Of a stretch of DNA of 64,000 bases, positions 11,046 to 25,400 are shown piece by piece. This DNA comes from Oscheius onirici (Eukaryota; Nematoda; Chromadorea; Rhabditida; Rhabditidae). The position numbers and the translations under genes were made by a program. The stretch covers positions 3,954,501-4,018,500 of the forward strand of contig OW051470.1 in assembly GCA_932521025.1 (NCBI GenBank), written 5' to 3'. Positions within the stretch are counted from its first letter, which is position 1; each line of letters opens with the position of its first letter. The notes under the pieces are model-generated. The model was not told the origin of the DNA, ran no database searches, and saw nothing but the letters and a program-made list of their open reading frames with translations.

Positions 11046-13927
11046 TTACAAAGACCAGTTTCTGTTCTCGAGAGTAGGATTCTCTATGTTTGGAGCAACG
11101 AACAAAAGGAAGCCGGTCGAAGAGACGGTCAAAAATGTGACACAACAGAAGAAGAAACGATCAAAAATGTTGGATAAGTGGGACCATCTTTCGATCATTT
11201 CTTCCGTTCTCTGCTCCTGATCAACTCGATCAATCTAAACCTTTTTTTAAAGGATACTTCAACAATTCTTACCAGACTTTTACTCAAAGTGTCATCTTCG
11301 TTAACGCTCGAGGGAACCGAGGCCAGGATTGAATCAAATTTGCATCTCTTTTTCTTTTGCTTGCGACCACCAAAGAGGGGACCTAGAATAGAGAAGCCCA
11401 CCAGTTCCATCCAGTTCGGAATTCTGTTAAACTCTATAGTTTTGCAAACTATTAACTCACTCCATGTAGGTTTCTGCTCCGTGTCTGACGTTCAAAACAA
11501 AAACGGAAAAGCCGACTGAAAGGGCTGAAATGCCCATGATTGTCATCAGCTGAAAGTATCTCTCTACTATGGTGTCTGTCGTTGACTGTTTATTTGTTTG
11601 TCCGGGACCTCAAATGGTCGCGACAAGTCAGAAATTATCAGGATAAGATAGTTACTTTTGAACTTGGAGTGAGAACGAGAAATCGGCTACATAGTTCGTA
11701 CTTCTGAGCGCCACAGGCGCCAAGGCGGCGACAGCCGTCGGAGACGGCTGATTTTAATAGAAAACAGTGGAAAACGCACATAGATGGCGATCAAAGGAAT
11801 GACCTCTGATGTTTCTGGCATACTTTCGGCAATATTGAAACTGAAGACGGAGTATGCCAAGAGAACGGTCAGTCCGAGAGTCACTTTCTCCCCAGACTCA
11901 CATGGGAGAACAAACTGGACCAGTGTCAGAACCTTGAATGCGAGTTTTGTAACAAAATAGAAATGTAAGACTGACCGAGAGCATAACGCAGGGAGCGATA
12001 ATATTGTAGAGAAAGTAGAGCATTCTCCGTCGAAGATGTATCTCGAAGACGACAGTCCCATATCTCGCATTACCAGTCGTCTGTTCGAATCGAAAGGTTC
12101 TGTTGGCCACAATCTGCCATTCTCCATTTTCGGTGAAAGAGTCACGAGTGAACGGATCTTTTCCGTCGTATCGTTCAACTATTCGGAGGTCAAGCTGCGA
12201 AAGATCGTAAATCCAGGAACGAAAGATGAGAGAACAGAACTGGTGATCGAAGGGGAACAGAGCCACGTCCATGTGACAGCGACTGTAGATCTTTTGAGGC
12301 GGAGCCCATTGTACTGAAAGATATATTTGTTTAATGTTTGCAGATGATTTGAAGATTTATTCCGAAGTTACCTCTTCGGAGGACTCACTGATAATCCAGA
12401 CTGCAATCAATAAGATTGCCGAGTGGTCTGTAGCCTGGGGCCTTCCTCTAGCCCTGGAAAAAGTTCTCCGCATTGGTCCCACAAACCTTAAATTCCCCTA
12501 CACTATTCACGGTTCTACGCTACTCGAAGTTTCCGAGATCCGCGATCTTGGCTTCCTCGTTACGTCCGACCTTTCCTTGATTCCTCACGCTAACAAAGTC
12601 CCTGCCAACGCCAAAATGCGAATTTTCAATCTTTTCCGAACCATAAAAACAAACGATGTTCATGTTTGGGTCAAAATTTATAAAACCTTTGTCAGACCAT
12701 CCTAAACGGGGACAACGGTATCGACAAAGTTTTGGAGAGCGGCCAAAATGACTTTACGCGCAAACTATTTTTCCGTCAGGGAAAATATTCCTATCTCAAT
12801 ATCCCGCGTTTTCCTGACAGAAACAAAAGCCTTCAGCTTGACACCCTCAAAATTCGAGCTGATTCACCGTTACCGGACTGCAACCGATCATTAAGCTCAA
12901 AATACCCCTGAAACGTTTGAGTTTTTGTAAGTAAACCGTCGTTTTTCCTGGGTGCGTTTATAATTATGTGGATTGTCCAAAGTCACTTTTCTGCAAAAAT
13001 GACCAAAGAATTTTTTCGAAACGCGTTATCCAAATTTGCATCATATGCTCAAATTTGTAATCACATTTGACATCTTTTTCATCTTTGAGGTAAAAGACGA
13101 ACCCATTTTTTGACCCGTCTGCCAATTTTTTTTGGGTGCGTTTATAATTAGGTGGAGCACTATATATTTAATTATTCTGAATTGGACTCACAGAAGCCGT
13201 CGTTCGTGAGATGAAGATTCGTTTGGATCAGGCCAGCCGAACTGAAATCTCTCGCACTGAAATGTGTTTTCTCTTTGCAAACTTTGCAAAAAGCAAACTT
13301 GTTGTACAAGACAATATCTGGAGTCCAGAGATATCTCGTTGCCAAAGTCAATTTGGTCAAGTTGCCAAACTCTTCTGGCTTCCATTGTATTCTCTCGTCT
13401 TTCCATGATTGTTCCACCCAGACATTCAATGCGAGCACTTGGCTCCTTTCATCCTAAAAGTCAAAGATTTTCTCTCATTCTCCCTCCAAACTATGTTGAA
13501 TATGTGAGTGAGAGTCAATCCGATGTAAACCGGGACAACTTTGGAAGCATTGAAGACCGGACGAACGGCTTTATCGTACCCATAGAGCAGATATCTGAAA
13601 TGTCCTTTTGAGGGAAAGAGTTCCGGAGTAAGTCACGACAATTAGGCCATTCTGACCATTGTTGTGACTTGGAACGAAATTGTTTCGAGACAAGGAATAC
13701 CTGAAGAGACGTTGCTCGTCATTTGCTCCAAACTTTTTCAGGTCAAGATCGCCAATCGCCTCACGGAGAGGAATGTCCGGATACTCGACTGAAACAAGGT
13801 TACTAGAAAACTTTAAAAAAGTATTTTTGTTCTACTTACGACTATCGTACGGAGAATGGACGGCTGCAAGGATGGTTAGAAGTGAGACGAGCATCAAGAG
13901 ACCTTCGAAGGAGAAGACCACGCCCAT
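11046..13927 (-). CDS. Cys-loop ligand-gated ion channel subunit (nicotinic receptor-like, non-alpha)
   Basis: A pentameric cation-channel subunit. The Met at 13927 starts a signal peptide, then come [20 protein letters not shown] and the family stretch LTLTHIFNI. Ligand-domain strands follow, with [12 protein letters not shown]. The Cys-loop [15 protein letters not shown] has the canonical 13-residue spacing (about 12230-12275). TM1 includes [21 protein letters not shown]2 is preceded by [11 protein letters not shown], the acidic ring pattern of cation-selective channels, then [14 protein letters not shown]3 carries [21 protein letters not shown] (about 11480-11560). TM4, [19 protein letters not shown], is close to the C-terminus. 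No adjacent-cysteine pair is seen in the loop C region, so it is a non-alpha type. One intron (about 12313-13190) holds a LINE fragment in the opposite orientation. Confidence 0.9.
12320..12880 (+). mobile_element. 5'-truncated non-LTR retrotransposon (LINE) fragment
   Basis: A reverse-transcriptase fragment inside a receptor intron, antisense to the host gene. The frame 12334-12705 opens with FADDLKIY, the catalytic FADD box of RT, then continues with the thumb-like region ([26 protein letters not shown]) typical of CR1/Jockey-like LINEs. A frame break follows at about 12705, after which degraded coding continues ([17 protein letters not shown] near 12815-12865). Only the end of the RT domain remains, so it is dead. 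Confidence 0.82.
12950..13155. repeat. Short direct repeats in receptor intron
   Basis: GGGTGCGTTTATAATTA followed by a near-identical GTGG occurs at 12950-12971 and 13134-13155, flanking about 160 bp of AT-rich sequence. They may be ends of a small non-autonomous element next to the LINE fragment. No coding is seen between them. Confidence 0.4.
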
Positions 13928-14747
13928 CGGGAATAGTGAACAAGGAGGTCAGAAAAAGACTTGTTCAAAGAAGGTAGGCAAAAAGATGTATGAGGTTTGC
14001 AGAAGGAAGTGGATTCACTTTCAATAATAGTTGGGGCATATGTATTTGTTCAGCATCTTCATCAAGAGTAATGAAAACAGCGTATCATCCCGTGATCCCT
14101 GAGAAAGTGTTAGGAACATCTCAAGCGATCCTCATTTGGGTTCTCTATTTCAGACGGAACTTCCTCGTTCTCTCCAAAATGCCCCATGTCTGACATTTTT
14201 AGTTGCGAACATCTGTATATTGGTCGTGTACTGTCCGCGCGTTTGATTTGGGCAAATCAATGTATTTTTCGAAAGTGTTGGCTCGAAGTCCGAACGGAAA
14301 TTGCGTGTTTCCAACTCGAAGAGTCCAGCTCCTGATACTCAAGTTGCCCATATATTCGTCTCCCGATGAAGAGGGAGAGAACTGCGCATAGGAAACGAGC
14401 CGATCGGGAAATAAATGCGCATGTATAAAAGATAGGATTTAGAAGGGAACCGGGGGAAGAGGGAGAAATGCCACAAGTGTCAAGGCCCTTCTATGGGCTA
14501 ATTGCCATCCGCCCCAAGCCTAATCAAACTTTAACTCGACAGCTGCTCCAAATCATGTTGAACAACTGTTCCTCTCGCCTGTCCACCCCCTGTTTTGACC
14601 GAAACTGATGAAAAAGTGAGTCAGACCTCCCGTCCGGACGCCTGTGCGCGGCAGCCGGAAACCTGAAATGAACCCGGATGGGAGTGTCAAAGAGAGTCCT
14701 GAACCCTCCTCTTTCCAAACAGCTGCTCCCTCTTCAGATCCTGATCT

Positions 14748-15355
14748 ATGCCGCCTTGGCTGCTACTCTTAATTTTACTAGCTCAAAACACCTATTGTCA
14801 TCCAATAGATTCTACGATAGAAGGATCAGGACTCTCATTCGAAATCCAGACTACTGGTTCATTGACTGTACTTTCTGAGGTCACTCGATCTCTAGTTGTA
14901 CTAGACGAGCCAGAAGACACCAAATGGTTGGTTTCTAATAGTTCTTAACAACAAACTTTATAGGTGGTGTGGGAACAACACGTTCAGTCGAGGTTTGGCT
15001 CATTTCATCGCTAAACATGACACAAACATCAAAAGTTTTTCTCTCCTTTTATCTATATAACTTTGTTTTTTAGACATAAACGCGTGCTGTCGAATCCACG
15101 ATCACGAGTATGACGAAGCGCGTACATTTCAAGAAGTGCAGATCTCGGACACTCGCTTTGATGAATGTCTTGGTCACGACAGCAGCACGTGAGAAACCTA
15201 AGTTTACACAAGTCCAATAGGCTTTCAGATATCGGCAGTACGTGGTTCGGCCGTTATTTAACACCGCAATCAATATGAATTATTTCTACGAACGAGTCAA
15301 AAGTGCGTTCAAGTCGGTCTTCTTGGGCGGAGACGGTTTCATTGATCTCAAATAG
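14748..15355 (+). CDS. Group III-like secreted phospholipase A2
   Basis: A secreted enzyme hydrolysing the sn-2 acyl bond of phospholipids, of the bee-venom/group III type. The Met at 14748 begins a signal peptide (PPWLLLLILLAQNTYC). The calcium-loop start KWWCGNNTFSRG is at the second exon (about 14960-14995). The catalytic block INACCRIHDHE (about 15076-15110) keeps the CCR-HD core with the catalytic His-Asp, and FDECL follows. A last exon (about 15231-15355) encodes RQYVVRPLFNTAINMNYFYE and ends in TAG. Compared with the classical motif, the cysteine after HD is replaced by Glu. The product is short, about 160 residues. Joins between exons are in phase. It is divergent from the receptor gene and converges on the ABITRAM-like gene. 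Its biological role (digestion, signalling or other) cannot be read from the sequence. Confidence 0.82.
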
Positions 15356-15456
15356 ATGTTTGTACAAATGAACTTTTTCATTGTTAACAGGAACAAAATC
15401 AACGAAGAATTTGAAAGTTTAGGCCGTTTCTTTCTGAAATTAGTTATGAGACAACT

Positions 15457-16072
15457 TTACAAAAGAATAACCTTTTTGCGCATTTTTTCCAAAGAGACGA
15501 GGGGTACACGTTTTGGAGGCAGTTCGTTCACGAGCTCTTCTGGTTTTCGTTTTCCGGCTCCATATGTGACAATGGCGATGTAACCTTGGTTTTCTGGAGC
15601 TCTTCTGATCAGATCTGGGTCGGATTTCAGACGATCGTTGACCTAAAATACCATTTTTTTACAGCGTTATAAATGAAACCTCGGCAAGCGTGCCTTTGAT
15701 ACCTGCTCGTACAATTATCTCCTGCCCGTCTTTACAGCGAATTGTGCAAAGTCTCGTCTCGTTTTGAAGCAGTAAACCACCCTGAAAGAGGTTTTTAGTT
15801 GCAAAAAAAAACGACCTTTTTTCCTTTTCCAATGACCATTTTTTCTCCTCTATCGACTCCGTGTTTTTTTGTACTTCCAAAGTCCACTTCGACGACTTCG
15901 CTCGTTGGAATCTGAACTGGTTTTCTGAAATTTTTACAAAATAAAATTCTACCTCTTTCAGAACTATGACCGTAACGCCACTAGGATGATGTAGATATGC
16001 CACATTATCGTGAACAGATGCAAATCTTTTGTAAATTCTGTCGACGACCGATTGATAAGAGAAAGAGGACAT
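15457..16072 (-). CDS. ABITRAM: ABITRAM / FAM206A (Simiate) homologue
   Basis: A small conserved protein of the FAM206/ABITRAM family, reported as an actin-regulating, nucleus-speckle protein in animals. It starts with a SVVDRIYKRF segment matching the family N-terminus, has a middle GLLLQNETRLCTIRCKDGQE block (the hallmark lipoyl/biotinyl-like fold region), and ends with ENQGYIAIV then PPKRVPLVSLEKMRKKVIL. The ATG at 16072 is 3 nt after a CACTTCAG acceptor. It lies about 217 bp downstream of PEX19 on the same strand, so the pair could be co-transcribed. Confidence 0.85.
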
Positions 16073-16288
16073 CTGCTGAAGTGTTTACATGGTTCGGGCA
16101 TTGTTTTGAATAGTTTGGGAGCTCCCTTTTCTAACTTTGAAGCGCTAAAACGAAATTTATTTGGAACTGAATATGTGGCACCTATAACATCACAGACTGA
16201 AAGCTCCTAGATAAGTAAACAAAATTTCAAAAAATAAACAATAACAAACTACTGACTAGAAAACTAGTGTTTGCAAGATCGTTGAGCA

Positions 16289-17311
16289 TTACATGATGGA
16301 GCAGGCATCAGTGATTGGTAATTGGCCAAAACTGGGCAGACCAGTTGCAGAATCAATCGTCAATCCTGAAATTGATTTAAGAACGACCAATATTTAACAT
16401 GCCTTCAGGGAGTTCGCCGGTAATTTCCTTGGGCGGATATCCCTGGTTTTGTAATTCCATCAAAAGCGTGGCCATCGTTTCGAAGTTGTCCGGAGGAAGG
16501 TTGGATTCTGCAGCAGCAATTTCTGCACTCTCTGTTGTTGCTGGCTCGGCTTCTGCTGGAGCGTCGGGCATTTTTTCAAATTCGCTGCAGATATGTCCGA
16601 GAACCTGGAAGAGTTGGTATTCGACATGGAAATATAGAACGTTAACCTCAAATTGTTTCTCATATCGTGTGCGATCTTCGACAGATATTTTGTCCTTGTT
16701 ATCTTCTAAATATGCTGGATATTTATCGTAAATCTCTTTCAATGGTGGGTACATGACTTCTTTGGAAACGAGACTCTGAATTTTTTTTTATTTTTCGATT
16801 TGAACGAGTAAACAGACCTGCATGATCATGTGCATAAATGGTTCCATCTGTGAATCGGGTGAACGTAGAAGATCCAACCCGGCTTCAAACTCTTCTTCGT
16901 TGCTTGCATTTGCCACCTGAAACCTTTACTTTTGGAAAATCGAAATGACCTACTTTTCCTGTACAATTCAATAGATTTTTCATGGCTTCAATCATCTGGT
17001 TGGCGGCTTCCTCATCCGCAGGTGTAGAATTGCTTTCTTCTTGTTCTTTTACTTCCTTAAGTTGCTGCTCTTGAAAATTAACCATCTGCTGAAGCATTGA
17101 CTGGAACTCCGAGGCAGCCTTCTGTGCTGCCTTGTGGTCGGCAACGTTCATCAACTCGTCCAACTCATCATCCGTAGTTCGAGGTCGTCTGAAAAGGAGA
17201 TTTTGCTTATTTTCTGGACCCAAGTGAAAAGGAAACTTACTCTGCAAACTGCTTGGCACTGCTATCCAGCAGATCATCTAGTTCCTTGTCATTTGGTTGA
17301 TCTGCTGCCAT
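16289..17311 (-). CDS. PEX19: PEX19 peroxisomal membrane protein import receptor
   Basis: A cytosolic chaperone and import receptor for peroxisomal membrane proteins. The N-terminus DKELDDLLDSSAKQFAE matches the PEX3-binding region, and DDELDELMNVADHKA follows. The C-terminal helical domain includes EAMKNLLNCTG, DLLRSPDSQMEPFMHMIMQS and YPPLKEIYDKYPAYL (about 16330-16900). The start is an ATG at 17311 placed directly after a TTTTTAG acceptor. Read without a last intron the protein stops early at 16377. Removing GTCGTTCTTAAATCAATTTCAG (16366-16387) restores the frame and yields a C-terminus ...DACSIM, a CaaX farnesylation box as in other PEX19 proteins. A 67-nt alternative intron (16332-16398) gives the same tail. 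See findings. Confidence 0.93.
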
Positions 17312-17616
17312 CTAAAAATAGATTGTGAAAAAGTTGAGAAGACATGTGATCCAAATCGATCATAAAGAGGTTGAAATATAAGAACGAAGTGCTGATGAAA
17401 GTCGAGGTTATCGGATAGGGCGCCACTACATGGGTCGAGCACATGCTCTGAGGCTAAAAATGTTCTGACCCTCGTGGGAGATTGCGAAATACACAAGATC
17501 GTCAGTAAAGGAAATCAAACGGCCGAAATCAGAGAAAAAAATTGCTGAGTCAGTGAACCAGTTATTATATATAGCAGAATTTTGTAGTGTATCTTTTACT
17601 GCTATGTGGTGTTGAC

Positions 17617-18268
17617 TAGGCATGGCTGACGGGCCGGGCTTGGGCCTGAAAGTTGAGGCCCGGGCCTGAAAAACTCGGCCCGCGGGGAAATTTTGGCTGC
17701 AAAACAAAGGTGTTTTTTACTTCCTTTGGCTTGTGGTGTGGTGTTACTTGTAATAACAGAAATTGTTTCGTGAATCGTCCTTGTTTGTCTTTATAGGACT
17801 GGAGAAGGGAAGAGTCAACCGATCTCTTCTGATCCTGCCATGTCTACTTCCTTCCTAATCAATCGGACCTTTTTCATTCTTTCCCAGTGTTCTCATCCCC
17901 CTCCTAAAAACCGCTACGAATTCTCGTATTTTCTGGCCATACGATCCCTCTCTGATCTTATGTAGATCATCCGGTTCCTTTTTATCCCCTAGCGGTTACC
18001 CTGACTCGATTTCCGACTCAAACCAATTTAGCAAAAATATTTGGCGAGGAGAGGAGTCGAACCCGAGTCGTCTGGGTGAAGACGGCGACTCTTAACAATA
18101 CACCAAAATTTCGTGGCCATGGACAAACAAGCAAACATCCAAACAGAGTCCACGACAGACAACATTGCGCTTTAGATAGTTTAGATAGTAGCGAGGTGAT
18201 CACATTGTTAATAAATTGACCCGGGCCGGCCCGGGCCAATTTCAAACGGGCCGGGTTAGCCATCCCTG
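17617..18268. mobile_element. hAT-like non-autonomous TIR element
   Basis: The left end TAGGCATGGCTGACGGGCC and the inverse of the right end, CAGGGATGGCTAACCCGGCC, are imperfect terminal inverted repeats of the CAGGG-ATGG type seen in hAT elements. Both ends continue into runs of GGCCCGGGCC. No transposase frame is present, so it is a non-autonomous copy. An 8-bp target duplication is not evident, so the exact edges are uncertain. Confidence 0.6.
18041..18113 (-). pseudogene. tRNA-Glu-like relic
   Basis: On the minus strand, a B box GGTTCGACTCC (18053-18063 inverted) follows CGTCTTCACCCAGACGACTCG, which matches a tRNA-Glu anticodon arm and variable region with TTC as anticodon. The anticodon loop is one base short, the acceptor stem does not pair well, and the D arm is degenerate. 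It is therefore read as a tRNA-derived relic (possible SINE head) inside the hAT-like element, not a working tRNA. Confidence 0.5.
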
Positions 18269-18289
18269 GAAATCACCTTTTTTTCATCA

Positions 18290-18421
18290 TTTTGAATAAA
18301 AAAAATTTCAAATCCGCAATTTTTCGGCAAATCCGCATTCATACCGGATTTTGGGCATGCGGATGTATCCGCATCCGCACCTGTTTTTTGGGTTGCGGAT
18401 GCATCGCATCCGCCCATCCCT
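18290..18421. repeat. GGATGGGCGGATGCG-type repeat end
   Basis: Alternating CGGATGCGGATG-like units and GCATCCGCCCATCCCTG at the right edge resemble the end of another hAT-type element abutting the one at 17617-18268. Only one clear terminus is visible. Confidence 0.45.
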
Positions 18422-18869
18422 GATCCAAAAGGAGTCGAGTGAGAGACAAGACTACTAACAGTGACCAGAAGTATGACTAACCGAATCGCAAGTTGAGAGA
18501 ACGGTTGCAATTAAAATACAAGGCACACGATAGGTAGAAGATGTTAGACACTACAAATGGTGAAGAAAAAAAACGAAAACAAGCACTGGGACTACAGAGC
18601 ACGAAAGGACAACTATCTAGGGCTTTGACAGTCCCAACTCTGATGGCCGAATATCACCGATCATAACAAAAAGAAGTACAATACAGCTCGAAACTTGTAA
18701 GCGTTCGTGGTAGTCGTCTTGCGATTTTTTTCGTCCTTCCGAACACCATTGAAGAGTCCTGAAAGATAGGAGAAGAAAAACGTTGAAAATTCATAGCTGC
18801 AGACAGTGAACTCGATGAACACAAATTTTAGAGAGCAAAGACAGAGCGCTATCAGTTTTCCCAAACGGA

Positions 18870-19175
18870 ACCGAAGGACACCAAGAACTATACCAAACAC
18901 CGCTGTGGATTCAAGGGTGTCTTCAGAACCAGGGAAAACTGAGCAATGACACCATCTGGAAGACGGGTGCTGGTTGTGGCGGATTCACAGAACAGCGGTC
19001 ATTATTGCAGGCTCTCTACCAAATCAAAAAGACGCAGAATTTCTGTGGCGCTACTATTCGCAATGTCTGATTGTCAGTGTCGTGTTAGTGTCTACTGTAA
19101 AAGGAAAAACGTAAAGCATCACCTGGTAGAGCTCGAAACCAAGTGTATCTTGTACAAGATTTGACAAGTATTTTT
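18870..19175 (+). repeat. Dispersed repeat family R1, copy C (partial)
   Basis: This copy shares AAGAACTATACCAAACACCG, GTTGTGGCGGATTCACA and a GTCAGTGTCGTGTTAGTGTCTAC stretch with copies A (9505-9916) and B (38480-38885). It is the most diverged of the three. No coding capacity. Confidence 0.6.
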
Positions 19176-19527
19176 TAGATTCAACTTGATACTATCACAG
19201 AGTTCCGTATCTCCCTCCAAAATAAACAGCAAACTGAATTCCACGAGTATGACTCTGACAGGCACATAAGCTGATAATCCAGTCTAAACCACTCGACGCA
19301 ATTAATCCATGCTTTTTGGAATATTTGGAAGGATGACAGTTGGTGGACGTGACAAAAAGAACTCTTTTATTCTTTTCCAGTAAAAACGGTCTCATGGCTA
19401 TGCTTGTCACAATGAAAGTAATAAATTATGCCCGATATTAGGGGAGGAACAAAGACAGTACAATTGTACTCGAGAAGTGAGACTGGCTATCATGGATAAA
19501 GCAGGTTTGAGAGGAGATATTGGCAGT

Positions 19528-22423
<2,896 letters not shown>

Positions 22424-25400
22424 ATGAAGGACCGTCTCAACAGTCTATATGTCAGCATTTCTTTTTTAATTGAACCAAAAACTTTTAGAGACATAGTCCA
22501 AGACAAGCTATTGAAGTAATCGGTGAGATTGCAGACGAACTCTTGTCCGATGGATTCAGCAGTCAAACAGATTTCGTAAGTGTCCCGACTACGCTTCTTA
22601 CCAGATCAGTTTCTTCAAGAGATCCTTGTCCAGAGACAGACTGTCAGTCATCTTCGAGAAGGAATCGACAGAGTCGGTCAACTGCATAGACTGCTTCTGG
22701 CGGCTCTGGACACGAGTGGTCCAGATATAGGTTTGTTTGCTTTCGCTAAATGTTTTTACAACTAACAGATTGTGTGAATGAGATGATTCTGAGACTTGAC
22801 ACAGAGTTTCGACAGATTGACAGCCTGTCCACGAATGTTTGCAAGACTATCAACGGTAGATTACAATTCTTCAAAAAAATTTGAGAGCTTAGAACTGAAC
22901 AAACAAGTAGAAACTGCCGTACCTTTATCGGCAGATAGTAGAATACGGAGAGATCAGCTGATGGCTCTAAGTGAATCTTTACGACTGCTCCTCACTCATT
23001 TTAATCAAGAATATGTCCGGTACGAAGAAGCCAGTAGGCAAAGAGCTCTTGACTATGCAAAGAAGAACGAAATCAGGGAGATGAGAAAAGAAATACAATT
23101 GGAAGATCTTCAAGAGACTATTGAAGCCTCGACTTCTTCGGAAAGACCACAACTTGTGAGAACTGTCAGTGCATTCGACGTCGTTTTACAAGAGGTACTC
23201 GAGGAGATTCTCTTGAGCCAAACAAAAACTCAGATACACGACCGTCAGACAACAATTGGCCGAGTCGAAGTTTCCATCAGCGAACTCGAAAACCTCTTTC
23301 ATAAACTCAGAGTTTATGCCGATACCGGGGTAACTGATTTCGTTATGTATATATTGCAGTTAGAACTGTTTTTTAGTGTAAACTGTTTACACTAGTTCAA
23401 AGTGATCTGTTTCAGTTCAAAGTGTTCAGTGTAAAGTGTTTACCACGGCGTTTCAACAACGTGTACCTGTTTGAGTGAGACGTAATGCCGCCGTTTCATT
23501 ATTACAGTATACTACAGTAAACTACAGTAATCGTCTACTGTATTCCTCTGGCGAGCGGTTTAAACGTGATTTTTTTTTTCGATAAATCGAATTTTTTTAG
23601 GTTGTTCTAACCTAGCAAATGATCCTTTTTTTACTCTTTTCTCGTCAATTTCGCGTGATTGAACATAGTAAAGAAGTTGCCAAAGAGGAAACCTATGGTT
23701 TGTTCAAAAAAAAAAAAAAGAGCTCGACCGTAACCCATTTATTTCCGTGCGAGACCCTTATAACATGGAAACATAGGATACTCAGCTAATTTTTCTGTTG
23801 TTATTCCGGTCTCGCAGCGAATTAAATAGGTTATGGTCGAGCCCTTTTTTTTTGAACAAACCATTGCCTCAAATAAGCACTAAAAACACATTCTGCTGCA
23901 TTTATTCTACGTGGGACATTCAAATGCAAGGCAAGTGATATTCCAGTGATAAAGAACCTGAATCTGATGAAAGGACTGTAAAATCTTGGTGAAAATGCCT
24001 AGATTCCGAAAGATCTCGTTCCTTGTAGAGTTAGACGATACTGATATGATTTTTTTGTCATTTATGCAGCTATACTGAGCTGTTTTAGGAAAAGGATATA
24101 TAAACGTCGAAAAATGGATGCTTTCGAGCGATATTGGTCCAGAATAAAAATAATAAATCTGGAAATTTTGAATTGCCGCCAGTAGTTTCTCAAATTGGCG
24201 CGAAAAAAAAGTGTACATGCCGTTTCCACTGTTTTGAAACGCCGTGTTACGAGATATTTTCGCCTTTTTATCATATTTATCTTATTTTGACGCAATTTTT
24301 CAGTTTTATTTTCTTTTCATCGAAAAATTCATCAAATTTCCGACATTTTGACACCAAAACAGCTGGAAAAAAACCTTTCAATCACTTTTTGACCCAATTT
24401 CGTCAGTTTTATCTCGTTTTTCTTGATTCCATCCATTTTTGTTGGTTTCTTCCAGTATATTTCCGCTCTTCCTTCTTTTGTTGCCGAATTATTTTACAAT
24501 TTTTCAAGCAAAGATGAGCGAGCTACGGGCGTTCAAAACAACCAAGTTAGTCGTTTTCTTCCGTTTTACCAATTTTTTCCTTCAAGCTCGGCTTATTTCG
24601 CCGGCAGAAGAACTCGGAGGAATAGAAAGAAGTCACATAGTTTACGCTTCGACAAACGACTGGATGAACTCCTTTCTGCCCAAAGCTACGTGCATTTCAA
24701 ATCGGATGAAGAATACCAAAAAATTCTCATCGCCGCTCAACAGTATTCTGAAGGATCTCTTTTCGAAAACAACCCGCTGATGAAACGATCCAGTCAACGG
24801 TTAGCTTTTTTCAAGTAGATTTGGTTACAGGAAATCGTTTAAGGTTTCAATTGCATAAATTCAACGGGAGAGAAGAAATCACACGAAATGGAAGAATCGT
24901 AGTCACTCGAAGTCGAATGTTCAGCATTCTGTATGCGATTCATACGGCTGGAGGATGCTCAGGACGGGATGTGATGTAGCCGCACGTCAAGCACTACTTC
25001 GAATTGACACAGTTTGTCATTGGCCTCTGGCCACTCACGATTCTTCCAGAATCAGGGATCTGTTGAGCGCTCTAACAAGGATGTTGAAGACATCCTGTAT
25101 GCAGAGATGTTCCGAAGAGAAACAACACATTGGGCACCTTTACTGGATTCGGTGCAATACATCAAGAACAATCGGCACCACCGAGGAATCGGTCGATCCC
25201 CTTTCTGTGCAATGTTCGGTTTGTTGTTTAGTTTCAATTGAGCAGATTAATCTCAGGATACGAAAATCGGATTCAAGAAGGAGACGAAAAAAAGGTTCCG
25301 GAAGAAGAAGGTGAGCTTTTTGAAGGAGACGAAGCTCTAGAAGAAGAAGAGTTCGTCTATGACGACGAACTAATCGAAGAAATCGATTCAAGAAAAGACG

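Larger units (their letters stand above)
17312..19500. other. Repeat-rich intergenic region
   Basis: Between PEX19 and actin, both on the minus strand. It contains a hAT-like TIR element (17617-18268) with an internal tRNA-like relic, a second GGATGGGCGGATGCG-type sequence (to about 18421) and a partial copy of repeat R1 (18870-19175). No protein gene is supported. Confidence 0.65.
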
